Assembly: GCF_003002025.1 (NCBI RefSeq)
Contig: NZ_PVZB01000006.1
Coordinates: forward strand, 186,001 to 250,000
Direction: 5' to 3'
Source of the DNA: Paraburkholderia sp. BL25I1N1
Lineage (GTDB): Bacteria; Pseudomonadota; Gammaproteobacteria; Burkholderiales; Burkholderiaceae
Length of the DNA: 64,000 bases
Under the pieces are notes generated by a model, which ran no database searches, was not told where the DNA came from, and saw nothing but the letters and a program-made list of their open reading frames with translations. This document shows positions 46,938 to 55,998 of this stretch, piece by piece; position 1 is the first letter of the stretch; every line of letters begins with the position of its first letter. The position numbers were made by a program, and so were the translations under genes.

Positions 46938-47455
46938 CGCATCTCCAATCGCGGTTTCAAGGGTGAAGTGCAACCGCGAGATAAATGTTTAAAGGTTTGA
47001 GCCGGATTTGCTGATACGACGGTTGTGCGTTTGAACAAAGCCGTCCTGTTATCGCTCAGTATGCGCCGAAGATCCGGTCGAGCGCCGCGAGGATGGTCTC
47101 ACGTCGATCTGAGAGGAACCGATGCAATTGCCGAGAGCGGCCAGGGGAACCGCGCTCATGCCACAGTTCAGCAGCTAGTCAATTTGACATAATATAAATT
47201 ATCAACAGTTGTAGTGTCAGTGTAGAGTTCCGATGTCCGCATCCCAGAGTCCGAATCTTGCCGCGCGCCGGTCTTCCGGCACCGGAGGCTGCGACGACTT
47301 CAGATAACGGACGGTCGCACACGGCGAAGAAAAACAGTTCATAGTTTTGATTCGCCTCGAGCCCGGTTCGCGCGGCGGTAGCCCATGCCTTCGCAGCCCG
47401 CGCCGCCATCTGACCTAGCTCGCTATCGTTTCTCCAATCGGGACACCAGGTCCTC
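46938..47455. other. 518-bp region upstream of the amine oxidase
   Basis: It contains a very AT-rich patch around 47175-47210 (TTTGACATAATATAAATTATC) in otherwise GC-rich DNA, probably a promoter. A leftward frame (47457-47179, 92 codons) reads partly like protein but has no recognisable family. The rest shows nothing clear. Confidence 0.4.
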
Positions 47456-49048
47456 ATGTCGAGAATGACCCCCAACGCGATGAGCCGCCGGCATCTACTG
47501 ACGCTGATCGGCAGGAACCTCGGCGCTGCCGCCATGATGCAAGGTATGGGCACGCTCGGGTTCGCCGCTGCCTCCACCTATGCTGGACCGATCCGGCTCG
47601 ATGGCGCGCCCAAAGGAACGCGCATTCTTGTGCTCGGCGCGGGCATGGCCGGCCTCGTCGCGGCCTTTGAGTTGAGGAGCGCGGGCTACCACGTACAGGT
47701 GCTCGAATACAACGACCGCGCGGGTGGCCGGGCCTGGACTGTCAGGGGTGGCGATCGTTATACAGAACTTGGCGGTGCCACCCAGTACTGCGATTTCGCT
47801 GACGGTCTTTATCTGAACCCGGGGCCCTGGCGCATTCCGTATCATCACCAGGGTGTACTCGACTACGCAAGGCGCCTGAAGGTGCCGCTCGAGCCGTTTA
47901 TCCAGGTCAACTACAACGCCTACCTGCATTCGACAGAGGCCTTCGCTGGCCAACCCCAGCGATTCCGCGCGGTGCAGACCGACTATCAAGGCTATATTGC
48001 CGAGTTGCTTTCCAAAGCGATCCGCAAAGACGCACTCGACGATGCGCTGTCAGCCGACGATGCGCAACTGCTACTCGAATCCTTGCGCCAATGGGGTGCG
48101 CTCGGTCGGGATGGTCGCTACCAGATGGGCGACCGAAGCAGCGAACGCCGTGGATTCGAGACCGCCTATGGCGGTGGGCTGATGCCCGAGGCCGTGCCAT
48201 CGAATCTACTGCCGCGCGAACCGTTGCTTGCATCGCGCTTGTGGCAATGGCTGTCTTCGGGCAACGAGCTGGACTATCAGAGCACCCTCTTCCAGCCCGT
48301 CGGCGGCATGGACCGGATTGCCCATGCGCTTCATTCGCAGGTCGCGAGCGCCGTGGTGTTCAACGCCAGAGTCTCGGGCATCCAGCAGGACGAGCACGGT
48401 GTCACCGTGCGCTATACCGATACGACCACCCGGACCGAACGGAACGCGCACGCGGACTGGCTCGTGTGCACCATTCCGCTCTCGATCCTGAGTCAGATCG
48501 ACATTGCGGTTGGCCCGGACATGCGCGCCGCAATCGATGCCGTACCTTACGAGACATCGGTGAAAATCGGCTTGCAATTCGGCCGGCGCTTCTGGGAGGA
48601 AGACGAGCAGATCTACGGCGGTATCACGCACACCGACCTGCCGATCTCGACGATCGGCTATCCGGCAACAGGTTACGGTTCGAGCGGTCCTGCGGTGCTG
48701 CTTGGCGCCTACATGTGGGGGCCCGCCAGCTATGAGATGGATGCGCTGCCGCCCGCCGAACGGATCGCCGTGGCATTGAGCCAGGGTAGCCAGATTCATC
48801 CGCAGTACGCGCGTGAGTACCAGAACGGCTTCGCGATGAGCTGGAGCCGGTCACCGTTTACGAATGGCTGTTTCGCTGCCTGGACGGATGCGTTGAGACA
48901 GGTGCATTACGCGAATCTCTGTCAGATCGACGGACGGATCGTCCTCGCCGGCGAGCACGCTTCCCATATTCCGGCATGGCAGGAAGGCGCCGTGCTGTCG
49001 TCACTGGATGCGATCACCCGATTGCATCGGAGAATCGTCAATGGATAG
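47456..49048 (+). CDS. Tat-exported flavin monoamine oxidase family protein
   Basis: The 530-residue protein has a twin-arginine leader (MSRRHLLTLIG at 9-19), so it is periplasmic. The FAD dinucleotide motif is GAGMAG at 61-66, with the second flavin contact EYNDRAGGRAW. The C-terminal FAD motif is RIVLAGEHASHIPAWQEGA. It belongs to the amine oxidase superfamily (monoamine oxidase, L-amino acid oxidase, NicA2). It overlaps the start of a cytochrome c gene by 8 bp, which suggests it works as a dehydrogenase giving electrons to cytochrome rather than oxygen. The substrate amine is unknown. ATG 47456 has AGG six bases upstream; ATG 47480 is an alternative. Confidence 0.87.
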   Translation: MSRMTPNAMSRRHLLTLIGRNLGAAAMMQGMGTLGFAAASTYAGPIRLDGAPKGTRILVLGAGMAGLVAAFELRSAGYHVQVLEYNDRAGGRAWTVRGGDRYTELGGATQYCDFADGLYLNPGPWRIPYHHQGVLDYARRLKVPLEPFIQVNYNAYLHSTEAFAGQPQRFRAVQTDYQGYIAELLSKAIRKDALDDALSADDAQLLLESLRQWGALGRDGRYQMGDRSSERRGFETAYGGGLMPEAVPSNLLPREPLLASRLWQWLSSGNELDYQSTLFQPVGGMDRIAHALHSQVASAVVFNARVSGIQQDEHGVTVRYTDTTTRTERNAHADWLVCTIPLSILSQIDIAVGPDMRAAIDAVPYETSVKIGLQFGRRFWEEDEQIYGGITHTDLPISTIGYPATGYGSSGPAVLLGAYMWGPASYEMDALPPAERIAVALSQGSQIHPQYAREYQNGFAMSWSRSPFTNGCFAAWTDALRQVHYANLCQIDGRIVLAGEHASHIPAWQEGAVLSSLDAITRLHRRIVNG

Positions 49049-49460
49049 GCCAAAGCTGATTCTCGGCGTGATGCTGATCGCCTTGTCGATGGGCGCCGCG
49101 ACGATACCGGCTCAGGCGGTGGCGCAGGACGCGACGCGCACCTTCACGATTTCGCCGGGCTACCGCTTCACTGAAAAAAGCGGCGAAGCGCTTTACAACG
49201 CCAGTTGCGCGGGATGCCATATGCCGGACGGAAAAGGCGCACAGGGCGCGGGTCACTTCCCCGCGCTCGCTGACAACCCGGCAGTCGAAGCCGCACCCTA
49301 CGTCATCATCAACGTACTCCACGGGCGAAAGTCGATGCCTTCGTTTGGCGACGAGATGGATGACGATCAGGTCGCTGCTGTCGTCAACTACACGAGAACC
49401 CATTTCGGCAATCGGTTTTCCGGAGGTGTCACGCCGAGCCAGGTTCGAAGTTTGCGCTGA
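49041..49460 (+). CDS. Monoheme cytochrome c, partner of the flavin amine oxidase
   Basis: The 139-residue class I cytochrome c has a signal peptide (about 1-29), heme site CAGCH 56-60 and probable axial Met99 in KSMPSF. GGAGA precedes ATG 49041, and its start overlaps the 3' end of the amine oxidase gene, so the two are translationally coupled. It is the likely electron acceptor of that flavoenzyme in the periplasm. The role is inferred from coupling and compartment. Confidence 0.9.
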   Translation: MDRPKLILGVMLIALSMGAATIPAQAVAQDATRTFTISPGYRFTEKSGEALYNASCAGCHMPDGKGAQGAGHFPALADNPAVEAAPYVIINVLHGRKSMPSFGDEMDDDQVAAVVNYTRTHFGNRFSGGVTPSQVRSLR

Positions 49461-49611
49461 GTTGACATGGCAGCGATATGGATGCGTGGTCTCCTTTGCG
49501 CACCCTCCTCCATCTGGCCATCACCTCCCGCGAGCCGACTGAACCTGAACGGGCGATAACGCCCAACCCCGTGCCATACTTGCGGATCTCCCTGCCACCT
49601 TGACGACCGTG

Positions 49612-50544
49612 ATGATCGCCACTTCCGCGTCCATCGGCTTCAACTTCAACCCGCTCGACCGCCACTCCGACAAGCGGGACGACCATGCCTTCATCGAGCA
49701 TCTACGCAACCATCCGGCCGCGCGCTTTCTCGTCTTCCATGGCGACGTCCCTTTGCTTAAGCGAGGCAGCGAGTATGACCCGTGGTTCGCCGCCGGCGAA
49801 ACCACCGCCTTCGGCGAGCCGCTTCATCGTATTTTCCTGGGCGAAGAAAGCGACGGCAGCGGACGTTTTGCGCTCGGCTTCGCGCCTGCGGACCCGGAGC
49901 CTGACAGCGGGCATGAACACATCGACCTTCGCTCGCTAGCGCTGCAAGACCTCGTCGCTGCTGGAGCCCTCGGCGTTCTGGCTGAGGCCAAGTCGATGCT
50001 CGACTGGCATCGCCGCCATGGCTTCTGCGCGAACTGCGGCTCCGCAAGCCGCGTCACCAACGCCGGCTGGCAACGCACCTGCGATGTTTGCGGCGCGCGC
50101 CATTTCCCACGGGTGGATCCAGTCGTGATCATGCTGGTGATAGACGGCGAACGGTGTCTGCTCGGCCGCCAGCGGCATTTCGGCAAGGGCATGTACTCGG
50201 CGCTTGCCGGTTTCGTCGAACCGGGCGAGACCGCCGAAGACGCCGTGCGCCGCGAAGTAATGGAGGAGGCCGGCGTGACATGTGCGCAGGTTGTCTACTT
50301 TGCGTCGCAGCCGTGGCCGTTTCCCTCATCGCTGATGATCGGGTGCTTTGCGCAAGCGAGCGACACGGACATCGTCATCGATACGATAGAACTCGAAGAC
50401 GCCCGCTGGTTCTCCCGCCAGGAGGTCGCGGCGATGCTGGCGGGAACGCATGCCGACAGACTGTCGGCGCCCAAGCCATTCGCCATTGCCCATCATTTGC
50501 TGCAGGCGTACGTCGAGAAGGGTGATTCGGTATTGATCGGCTGA
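49612..50544 (+). CDS. nudC: NADH pyrophosphatase / RNA decapping Nudix hydrolase NudC
   Basis: The 310-residue protein has the full NudC layout: N-terminal domain, zinc ribbon (Cys139, 142, 157, 160), Nudix box G200-x5-E-x7-REVMEEAGV and the NudC-specific SQPWPFPSS at 232-240. It cleaves NADH to NMNH and AMP and removes NAD caps from RNA 5' ends in the cytoplasm. ATG 49612 is chosen over an in-frame TTG at 49600; no good ribosome site is visible for either. It is transcribed alone, 151 bp after the cytochrome gene. Confidence 0.95.
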   Translation: MIATSASIGFNFNPLDRHSDKRDDHAFIEHLRNHPAARFLVFHGDVPLLKRGSEYDPWFAAGETTAFGEPLHRIFLGEESDGSGRFALGFAPADPEPDSGHEHIDLRSLALQDLVAAGALGVLAEAKSMLDWHRRHGFCANCGSASRVTNAGWQRTCDVCGARHFPRVDPVVIMLVIDGERCLLGRQRHFGKGMYSALAGFVEPGETAEDAVRREVMEEAGVTCAQVVYFASQPWPFPSSLMIGCFAQASDTDIVIDTIELEDARWFSRQEVAAMLAGTHADRLSAPKPFAIAHHLLQAYVEKGDSVLIG

Positions 50545-50805
50545 GCCGTCAATCCGCACCGCCGCTACACGCGCCGCGATACGCCCTTCTGCTTCACGCG
50601 CGGATTCCCATCGGGCGCCCATCTGCAGTGGAAGTTCGGAAAGCGTGTGACGCGCTAGAGCAAGCACAGCCGGCGACATGTCGGCCGCGGCTATCGACGC
50701 GCAATTGACGCGCGATTGACGGATATCGAGTGAGCGCCAGGAAATCCGGCGCATTGATTGGGATATGCTAATCTCGGTCGCCTAGCTCAACTTTATTACA
50801 AAATA

Positions 50806-51498
50806 ATGAACAGCTTCGATTTGTCTATCGAAACATATCTGTCCAACCTACACTTCGGCCATCTCGCGACGCGATCCATTGCAAGTATCGCCGACCTTTA
50901 CACATTCAAAGGCCTCGTACTCATTCCCGTGCTTTGGTGGATGTGGTTTCAGCACGACGAGCGCCGCGAATGGCGACGAGAAATGGTTCTTGCGACGCTT
51001 TTCAGCGGCCTCGCGGCGCTCGTCGTCGGAAGACTGCTGACTCACTGGTTGCCGTTCAGGGTCCGCCCCGTCTACAACGCCGAACTGCATCTGCAATTTG
51101 CAGGTAGCGATCTCAACGACGCACTGCTGAGCAACTGGAGTTCCTTCCCCAGCGACCACGCGATGCTATGGATGGCGGTCGCCACCGGCATCTTCCTCGT
51201 GTCGCGTCGCATCGGCGTGCTGGCGATTCTCTATACGGCGCTGTTCATTTGCCTTCCGCGCGCCTATCTCGGCTTTCACTACCCGACCGATTTGCTCGTG
51301 GGCGCCGCTGTGGGCATCGTCATTGCCTATGTCATGACGCGAGACGCCATCCGCGCGCGCTACGCCACGCCGGCGCTGCGATGGATCGAATGCCACCCGG
51401 CGCCTTCAGGGATGCTGGCCTTCGTTCTGTGCCTCGAACTCGTTACGCAGTTCGACGAACTGCGCACACTGGCGAGCAGTGTAGTCAGAAATTTATAA
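50806..51498 (+). CDS. PAP2-family membrane phosphatase
   Basis: The 230-residue membrane protein has about six helices. Phosphatase motifs are variant: the first reads THWLPFRVRP with His at the usual Lys position, the second is FPSDHAML (PSDH instead of PSGH), and the third is R-x5-H-x3-D (RAYLGFHYPTD). It may dephosphorylate undecaprenyl pyrophosphate, phosphatidate or a related lipid at the outer face of the inner membrane. ATG 50806 begins the hydrophilic N-terminus; there is no clear ribosome site. Burkholderia copies often sit in polysaccharide clusters, but no such genes are near here. Confidence 0.85.
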   Translation: MNSFDLSIETYLSNLHFGHLATRSIASIADLYTFKGLVLIPVLWWMWFQHDERREWRREMVLATLFSGLAALVVGRLLTHWLPFRVRPVYNAELHLQFAGSDLNDALLSNWSSFPSDHAMLWMAVATGIFLVSRRIGVLAILYTALFICLPRAYLGFHYPTDLLVGAAVGIVIAYVMTRDAIRARYATPALRWIECHPAPSGMLAFVLCLELVTQFDELRTLASSVVRNL

Positions 51499-51661
51499 AC
51501 CACGCGTGGCGCTGAAAGTGTCGGTGTGGCGTGTCCAGCGCCTTCTCGCGCATGAGCGGGCGGAAAAAGCCTTGTTTTTGGCGGAACCGGTTCAGTGATC
51601 GGCGGCCGGGTGTGCAAGTATCGTTGCCAAGGCGCACACCCACCCGTTTGCGAGGTTCAGG

Positions 51662-52972
51662 ATGGTTTGGAGACTCTGGAAAACCGAGAAGCGGCAAGAT
51701 GGGACGCAAAGCTGGCCCAGCGATACGAATCAGTCGATCAAACAGCTTCTGGGCATGTACCTGAGCAGCGATGCCGCACCGTTCGCAGGGTGGGCCGCGC
51801 CCGGCATCACATTCACGCCAGATGTCGAACCGGTCCTGCGAAACGGAGTCCGGGGATATCAGCTCGCCCTCTGGTTCTGGCTCTTTGCCGAGAAGCATGG
51901 CACGATCGCGGCACGCATGGTGCGTGAGTCGTTCTGTCTGTTCGCTGAGGAAGCGCAACCGTCATCCGGTGAGAGGATCGATGCCCTCCTCGACTTCGAA
52001 AATCGCCTTGCGCATTCTATCGAGGGGATTTCCTCCGGGGAGCGTACGTTCCGGCTGGAGAGCCTGCCGGTCGAGCTGCCGATGGAATTCTTTCTGGCCA
52101 CGGGTTTCCTCCGGCTTGCACCGGAGTCCCCTTATGCCGGAGAAAATGAGAGCGCCAGTCTGCAAGGCAACGACTACAAGCTCGCTGACTGCTTTCGCCA
52201 TACAACGGAGGAGGCGTTGGCGGTCTTCCGGGCGATGATCGACAAAGTCGAATTTGACGCAAAATCGCTATCCAACTGGAAATGGAGCGCCCATCCGGGC
52301 GCTGCCGAACGACATCTGCAACGACGCCACGGCAATCCCCTGTTTCCCTTGCACCGCCAGATGGTGACGGCGCATGACGTCTATGAAGCACGTCTTGCCG
52401 ACACCCAGGCCCTTCACGAAATCAGCAACGAGCTCGGTGAGCTCAACCACTCGTTCGCGCAGACGACCGAACTGCCGCTGAACTGGCAATCTTTCCTCGA
52501 CGGGTATCGGGACTACGTCGACCGCCTCGATGAACGCCGCCTCGCGGCGGGTGGGCAGAACGCACCGCTCGGTGACGCAATTGCCAGACTGCGCACCGAC
52601 ATCCTCACGACCTGGCGCACTTCCCTTCACAGAAGCCGCCATAGCCTCGCCGCGCTGGACCAGGAAGAAGCGCAAAGGGCCGAGCGACGCGCGCTTCTGT
52701 ACGGATGCGACTGGACCGCACAGCTTCTCAGTAACGGTTCGCTGATACCGCCGGAAGAGGTCGTCCCCGCCCTTCTGAGTGAGTCCCCGTCTGAGCTGGA
52801 AAAGGTGGTGACCGCCCTTCAGGCGGAGCCCCGGCTGCATGACACGCTCGTGCATTGCCGTGCAACCGCGCATCGACTTGACAACGAAGCACGCTCGGGC
52901 GGCCGCAATATTCCCGACATAGCCGGCAAGCTCCGTATTCTCGACGGTCCGCCCGAACAGGTGCCGCCCTGA
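51662..52972 (+). CDS. Unrecognised 436-residue protein
   Basis: The protein is soluble and helix-rich with no signal peptide, membrane helix, nucleotide loop or metal motif that I can see. It starts with a Trp-rich segment (MVWRLWKTEK...SW), has an aromatic helix QLALWFWLFAEKHG, and its C-terminal half is long charged helices (RLADTQALHEISNELGELNH; DRLDERRLAAGG) that could be coiled coil. GAGG six bases before ATG 51662 and consistent GC-rich third positions support a real gene. It follows the PAP2 gene by 163 bp and shares its direction. I cannot assign a family. Confidence 0.75.
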   Translation: MVWRLWKTEKRQDGTQSWPSDTNQSIKQLLGMYLSSDAAPFAGWAAPGITFTPDVEPVLRNGVRGYQLALWFWLFAEKHGTIAARMVRESFCLFAEEAQPSSGERIDALLDFENRLAHSIEGISSGERTFRLESLPVELPMEFFLATGFLRLAPESPYAGENESASLQGNDYKLADCFRHTTEEALAVFRAMIDKVEFDAKSLSNWKWSAHPGAAERHLQRRHGNPLFPLHRQMVTAHDVYEARLADTQALHEISNELGELNHSFAQTTELPLNWQSFLDGYRDYVDRLDERRLAAGGQNAPLGDAIARLRTDILTTWRTSLHRSRHSLAALDQEEAQRAERRALLYGCDWTAQLLSNGSLIPPEEVVPALLSESPSELEKVVTALQAEPRLHDTLVHCRATAHRLDNEARSGGRNIPDIAGKLRILDGPPEQVPP

Positions 52973-53165
52973 ACTCGCCGCCGGCCGAAAATCCCTGGAT
53001 TAGCCGAGCGAGCACCATCAGGCGTTGAGGTCGGCCATCGAATCACGCGGAGCGGCGAGCCGTCTGCATAGGATGCCTGAGGTTTCCGATCGCCATGCCG
53101 AACACCCGAACAACCTCCGTTCAAGACGGCGTCGAGAACGGCTACGCGCTTTGCGCCGCCGTCGA

Positions 53166-55214
53166 TCAAAGATCCAACGTCACATTCGCGTCGCCGGCCA
53201 CCGGATGCGCCATGCAAACCAGCGCCGCGCCGGCTTCGATTTGCGCCTCCACTTCGCCGTCGTACTTGACCTGGCCCGACAACAAACGCGTCGAACATGT
53301 CCCGCACATACCCGACCTGCAACTCGACGGCGCGTCGATACCGTGCGCTTCGGCAAATTCAAGCAGGCTGCCGTCGCGCGGCAGCCATTGAATAGTGCGC
53401 CCGGAGCGCGCAAAGGTCACTTGCACCGCGCCCGCGTCTTGTGCCGACCTGTCCACCGGCATCGGCTCACTCTTGATGGCAAGCACACGCTTGACGCTCG
53501 CCGGACCGAACGCCTCGAAACGAATCCGTTCGTCGGCGACATCCAGTCCGCGCAGACCTTCATACAGGTCACGCATGAACTGCTCGGGGCCGCACAGATA
53601 GAAGTCGTAGTCATCGAAAGGAAGCGCACGCTTTAACGCGTCGATGCTCACACGCCCGGCCGACACACCTGGGGCGACCTGATCGGCGGCGCTATCGAAA
53701 AGATGCAGGGAAAGCGCGGCGTTGTGCGCGGCAAGCTCTTTCAATTGCGCGCTGAACGCACGTTCGCGATCGCTACGCGCACCGTGAAAGAAGAACACCC
53801 GCTTCGCTTGCGCGGCCTCCGTGCGTGACGCTGTCAACGCATGCCGAAGCATCGCCATCATCGGCGTGATGCCGATGCCCGCCGAGATAAACACAGCAGG
53901 CCGCGGGCTGTCGTCATCGAAGACGAAAGCACCGCGCGGCTTCATCGCTTCGATCTGCGCTCCGGCAACGAGATGCTCATGCAGCCATCGCGAAGCCACG
54001 CCTTCGCGCTTCACGCTGATTCGATACCGCTGCGCATCGTGCGCATCGGACAGCGTGTAGGTCCGCGACAAAGGCCTGGTGGAGTCCGCCACCGGCACGC
54101 GGATCGGCAGAAACTGCCCCGGCTTGTACGACGGCAACGGCGTCCCGTCGACCGATTCAAAATAGAAGGAACGGATCGACGCAGTCTCCTCGACCACCGC
54201 CGCGACCTTCAGCTTGTGCCACGGCGATACGGTCACCGGCTTTTGCACCGCCGCCGCGAACTGCGGCGCGTACTCGACGTCCGACCAGCGAAACGGCAGC
54301 GCGCTCCGGCTGCGCCGCACTTCCTGTATGTGAAAACGAACCAGACGTTGCGCGCCTTCGAAGGCAGCCAGCTGCGCGCCGTCCCATACGATTTCCGCGC
54401 GCGCCGCGATATACAGCAGACCGCCGCTCGCAAAGTCGATGAACAGCAGCCCGGCGCGCGGATCATGGATCAGATTGCCAATCGTGTTGAAGAAGTTGTT
54501 GCCGACGAAGTCCGGCGTGGTCAGCGTGTGCTCATCGTCGACACGCACAAATCCCGGTGCGCCGCCGCGATGCGAAACGTCGACGCCGCGCGCGAGACCC
54601 GCGTCCTCAGCAAGGTTTGCGCTTGCGATGAAAAACGTATCCGCCCGCGCCAGGAATGCGCGGTCGGCATCGCTGAGTTGCGTCGCAATTTCCGGCGGCA
54701 CGGAAGGTTCCGACGCACTCTGCTCCACCCACGTCGGTGTACGGCTCTGGATGTACTTGTTGCAGTTGCCGAAACTCTGACGAACCTCGAGCGTCAACGC
54801 CGCCCCGTCCGCCGACGTCACCATGCCGTTGATCCGGTTGCGCCGGCGAGTCTGCGGCTGCAGCCCGAGACCGCCGATCATCGAACCCTTCTGCCAGCTA
54901 TCCGCGAGCGGATCGCCGGCTAAAGCACCGCCCTCTATGCGCAACGTCTTCGCATCCGGCGACGACACAAAGCCCGGCAGCCCGGCGCGCACCGTCGCCC
55001 ACGGCTGCCCGTGCGCGTCGACGCCGCCCAACACCATGAAGGGCTGCTCGGAGTAAAACTTGCGATGCTGGTCCGGCATGTAGCGCCGGATCCCCCGGCG
55101 TCCCGACGCCTCCGCCACGCTTCTCACGCCCACGCGCTGCTGGGCGGCGAGCTCGGCGGCATGAAACGGCGAGGTGTCTACGCCCCAGCCATTCAGAGGG
55201 ATAACGGTGGACAT
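53166..55214 (-). CDS. Three-domain flavin oxidoreductase: PNPOx-like + ferredoxin-NADP reductase + 2Fe-2S
   Basis: The 682-residue fusion has an N-terminal pyridoxamine-phosphate-oxidase-like split-barrel domain (about 40-320), an FNR-type FAD/NAD(P)H domain (about 340-580; PLSRTYTLSD for flavin, GIGITPMMAML for pyridine nucleotide, YLCGPEQFM) and a C-terminal plant-type [2Fe-2S] ferredoxin (Cys632, 637, 640, 667). It should move electrons from NAD(P)H through FAD and 2Fe-2S to a substrate at the N-terminal flavin site. CGGAG seven bases before ATG 55214 supports the start. The GST gene upstream (33 bp) is in the same direction but is transcribed first, so they may form one operon. The substrate is unknown. 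Confidence 0.88.
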   Translation of the reverse strand: MSTVIPLNGWGVDTSPFHAAELAAQQRVGVRSVAEASGRRGIRRYMPDQHRKFYSEQPFMVLGGVDAHGQPWATVRAGLPGFVSSPDAKTLRIEGGALAGDPLADSWQKGSMIGGLGLQPQTRRRNRINGMVTSADGAALTLEVRQSFGNCNKYIQSRTPTWVEQSASEPSVPPEIATQLSDADRAFLARADTFFIASANLAEDAGLARGVDVSHRGGAPGFVRVDDEHTLTTPDFVGNNFFNTIGNLIHDPRAGLLFIDFASGGLLYIAARAEIVWDGAQLAAFEGAQRLVRFHIQEVRRSRSALPFRWSDVEYAPQFAAAVQKPVTVSPWHKLKVAAVVEETASIRSFYFESVDGTPLPSYKPGQFLPIRVPVADSTRPLSRTYTLSDAHDAQRYRISVKREGVASRWLHEHLVAGAQIEAMKPRGAFVFDDDSPRPAVFISAGIGITPMMAMLRHALTASRTEAAQAKRVFFFHGARSDRERAFSAQLKELAAHNAALSLHLFDSAADQVAPGVSAGRVSIDALKRALPFDDYDFYLCGPEQFMRDLYEGLRGLDVADERIRFEAFGPASVKRVLAIKSEPMPVDRSAQDAGAVQVTFARSGRTIQWLPRDGSLLEFAEAHGIDAPSSCRSGMCGTCSTRLLSGQVKYDGEVEAQIEAGAALVCMAHPVAGDANVTLDL

Positions 55215-55247
55215 GACCGGACTCCGGTGTTGTAAAGGATCAGCCGT

Positions 55248-55889
55248 TCATTCGGCGAGCAGCCCCGCTTTTGTCGAAGGCATCGCGACGAACCGCGGCA
55301 ACGCCTCGACGCGGCGCAGCCACGCACGAATGTTCGGATAGGGGTCGAGCGACACGCCGCCTTCCGGCGCGTGGGCGATGTAGGTGTGCGCGGCGATATC
55401 CGCTATCGTCACCCGATTGCCTGCCGCGAACGGCTTGTCCGCCAGTTCCCGGTCGAGCACGTCGAACAGCTTCACGGCCAGCTTCTTCGCGGTCTCGTGA
55501 TCGTGAGGCGCACGAAACACGGTGACGAGCCGCGCCGTGCACGGCCCATACGCGATCTGACCGGCGGCGAGCGACAGCCAGCGCTGCACAGCCGCCGCGG
55601 CGAGCGGGTCATCCGGCAACCAGGAGGCGTCGCCATAGCGCTTGGCCAGGTACACCAGAATCGCGTTCGAATCGGACAGGGTGATGTCGCCGTCCTGAAT
55701 CGTCGGCACCTGGCCGAACGGGTTGAGCGCCAGATAGTCGGGCTTGCGGTTGTCGCCGGCCTTCATGTCCAGTTCGACCACTTCAAACGGCAGATCCAGC
55801 AAGGTCAAAAACAGCTTCACCCGATGGCCGTGGCCGGAAAGCAGGGTCGTATAGAGGCGGATCGGCTGGGCGGGTCGGGCAACGGGCAT
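55248..55889 (-). CDS. Glutathione S-transferase
   Basis: The 213-residue GST has an N-terminal thioredoxin fold (IRLYTTLLSGHGHRVKLFLTLL; NPFGQVPTIQDGDITLSDSNAILVYLA, with cis-Pro VP and glutathione-binding DS) and an all-helical C-terminal domain with the N-capping motif VTIADIAAHTYI. It conjugates or uses glutathione in the cytoplasm. ATG 55889 gives family length; the open frame further upstream is not family-like. It is divergent from a LysR gene (109-bp gap) and upstream of the flavin fusion gene, so the three may form one regulated unit for an electrophile response. Confidence 0.9.
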   Translation of the reverse strand: MPVARPAQPIRLYTTLLSGHGHRVKLFLTLLDLPFEVVELDMKAGDNRKPDYLALNPFGQVPTIQDGDITLSDSNAILVYLAKRYGDASWLPDDPLAAAAVQRWLSLAAGQIAYGPCTARLVTVFRAPHDHETAKKLAVKLFDVLDRELADKPFAAGNRVTIADIAAHTYIAHAPEGGVSLDPYPNIRAWLRRVEALPRFVAMPSTKAGLLAE

Positions 55890-55998
55890 GACAGGTTCCG
55901 GAAAGGTGAAGGGATGAAGCGAGCATAATCCGCACGCACCCCTTTGCAGAAGCCTGATAATCCGGGAAACACAGTCAATCGAAGATGGACAATCCACC

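Noticed and set aside
47179..47457. Leftward 92-codon frame divergent from the amine oxidase
   Set aside because: Its start codon overlaps the amine oxidase start, it ends in low-complexity AT-rich sequence, and no family or ribosome site is evident.
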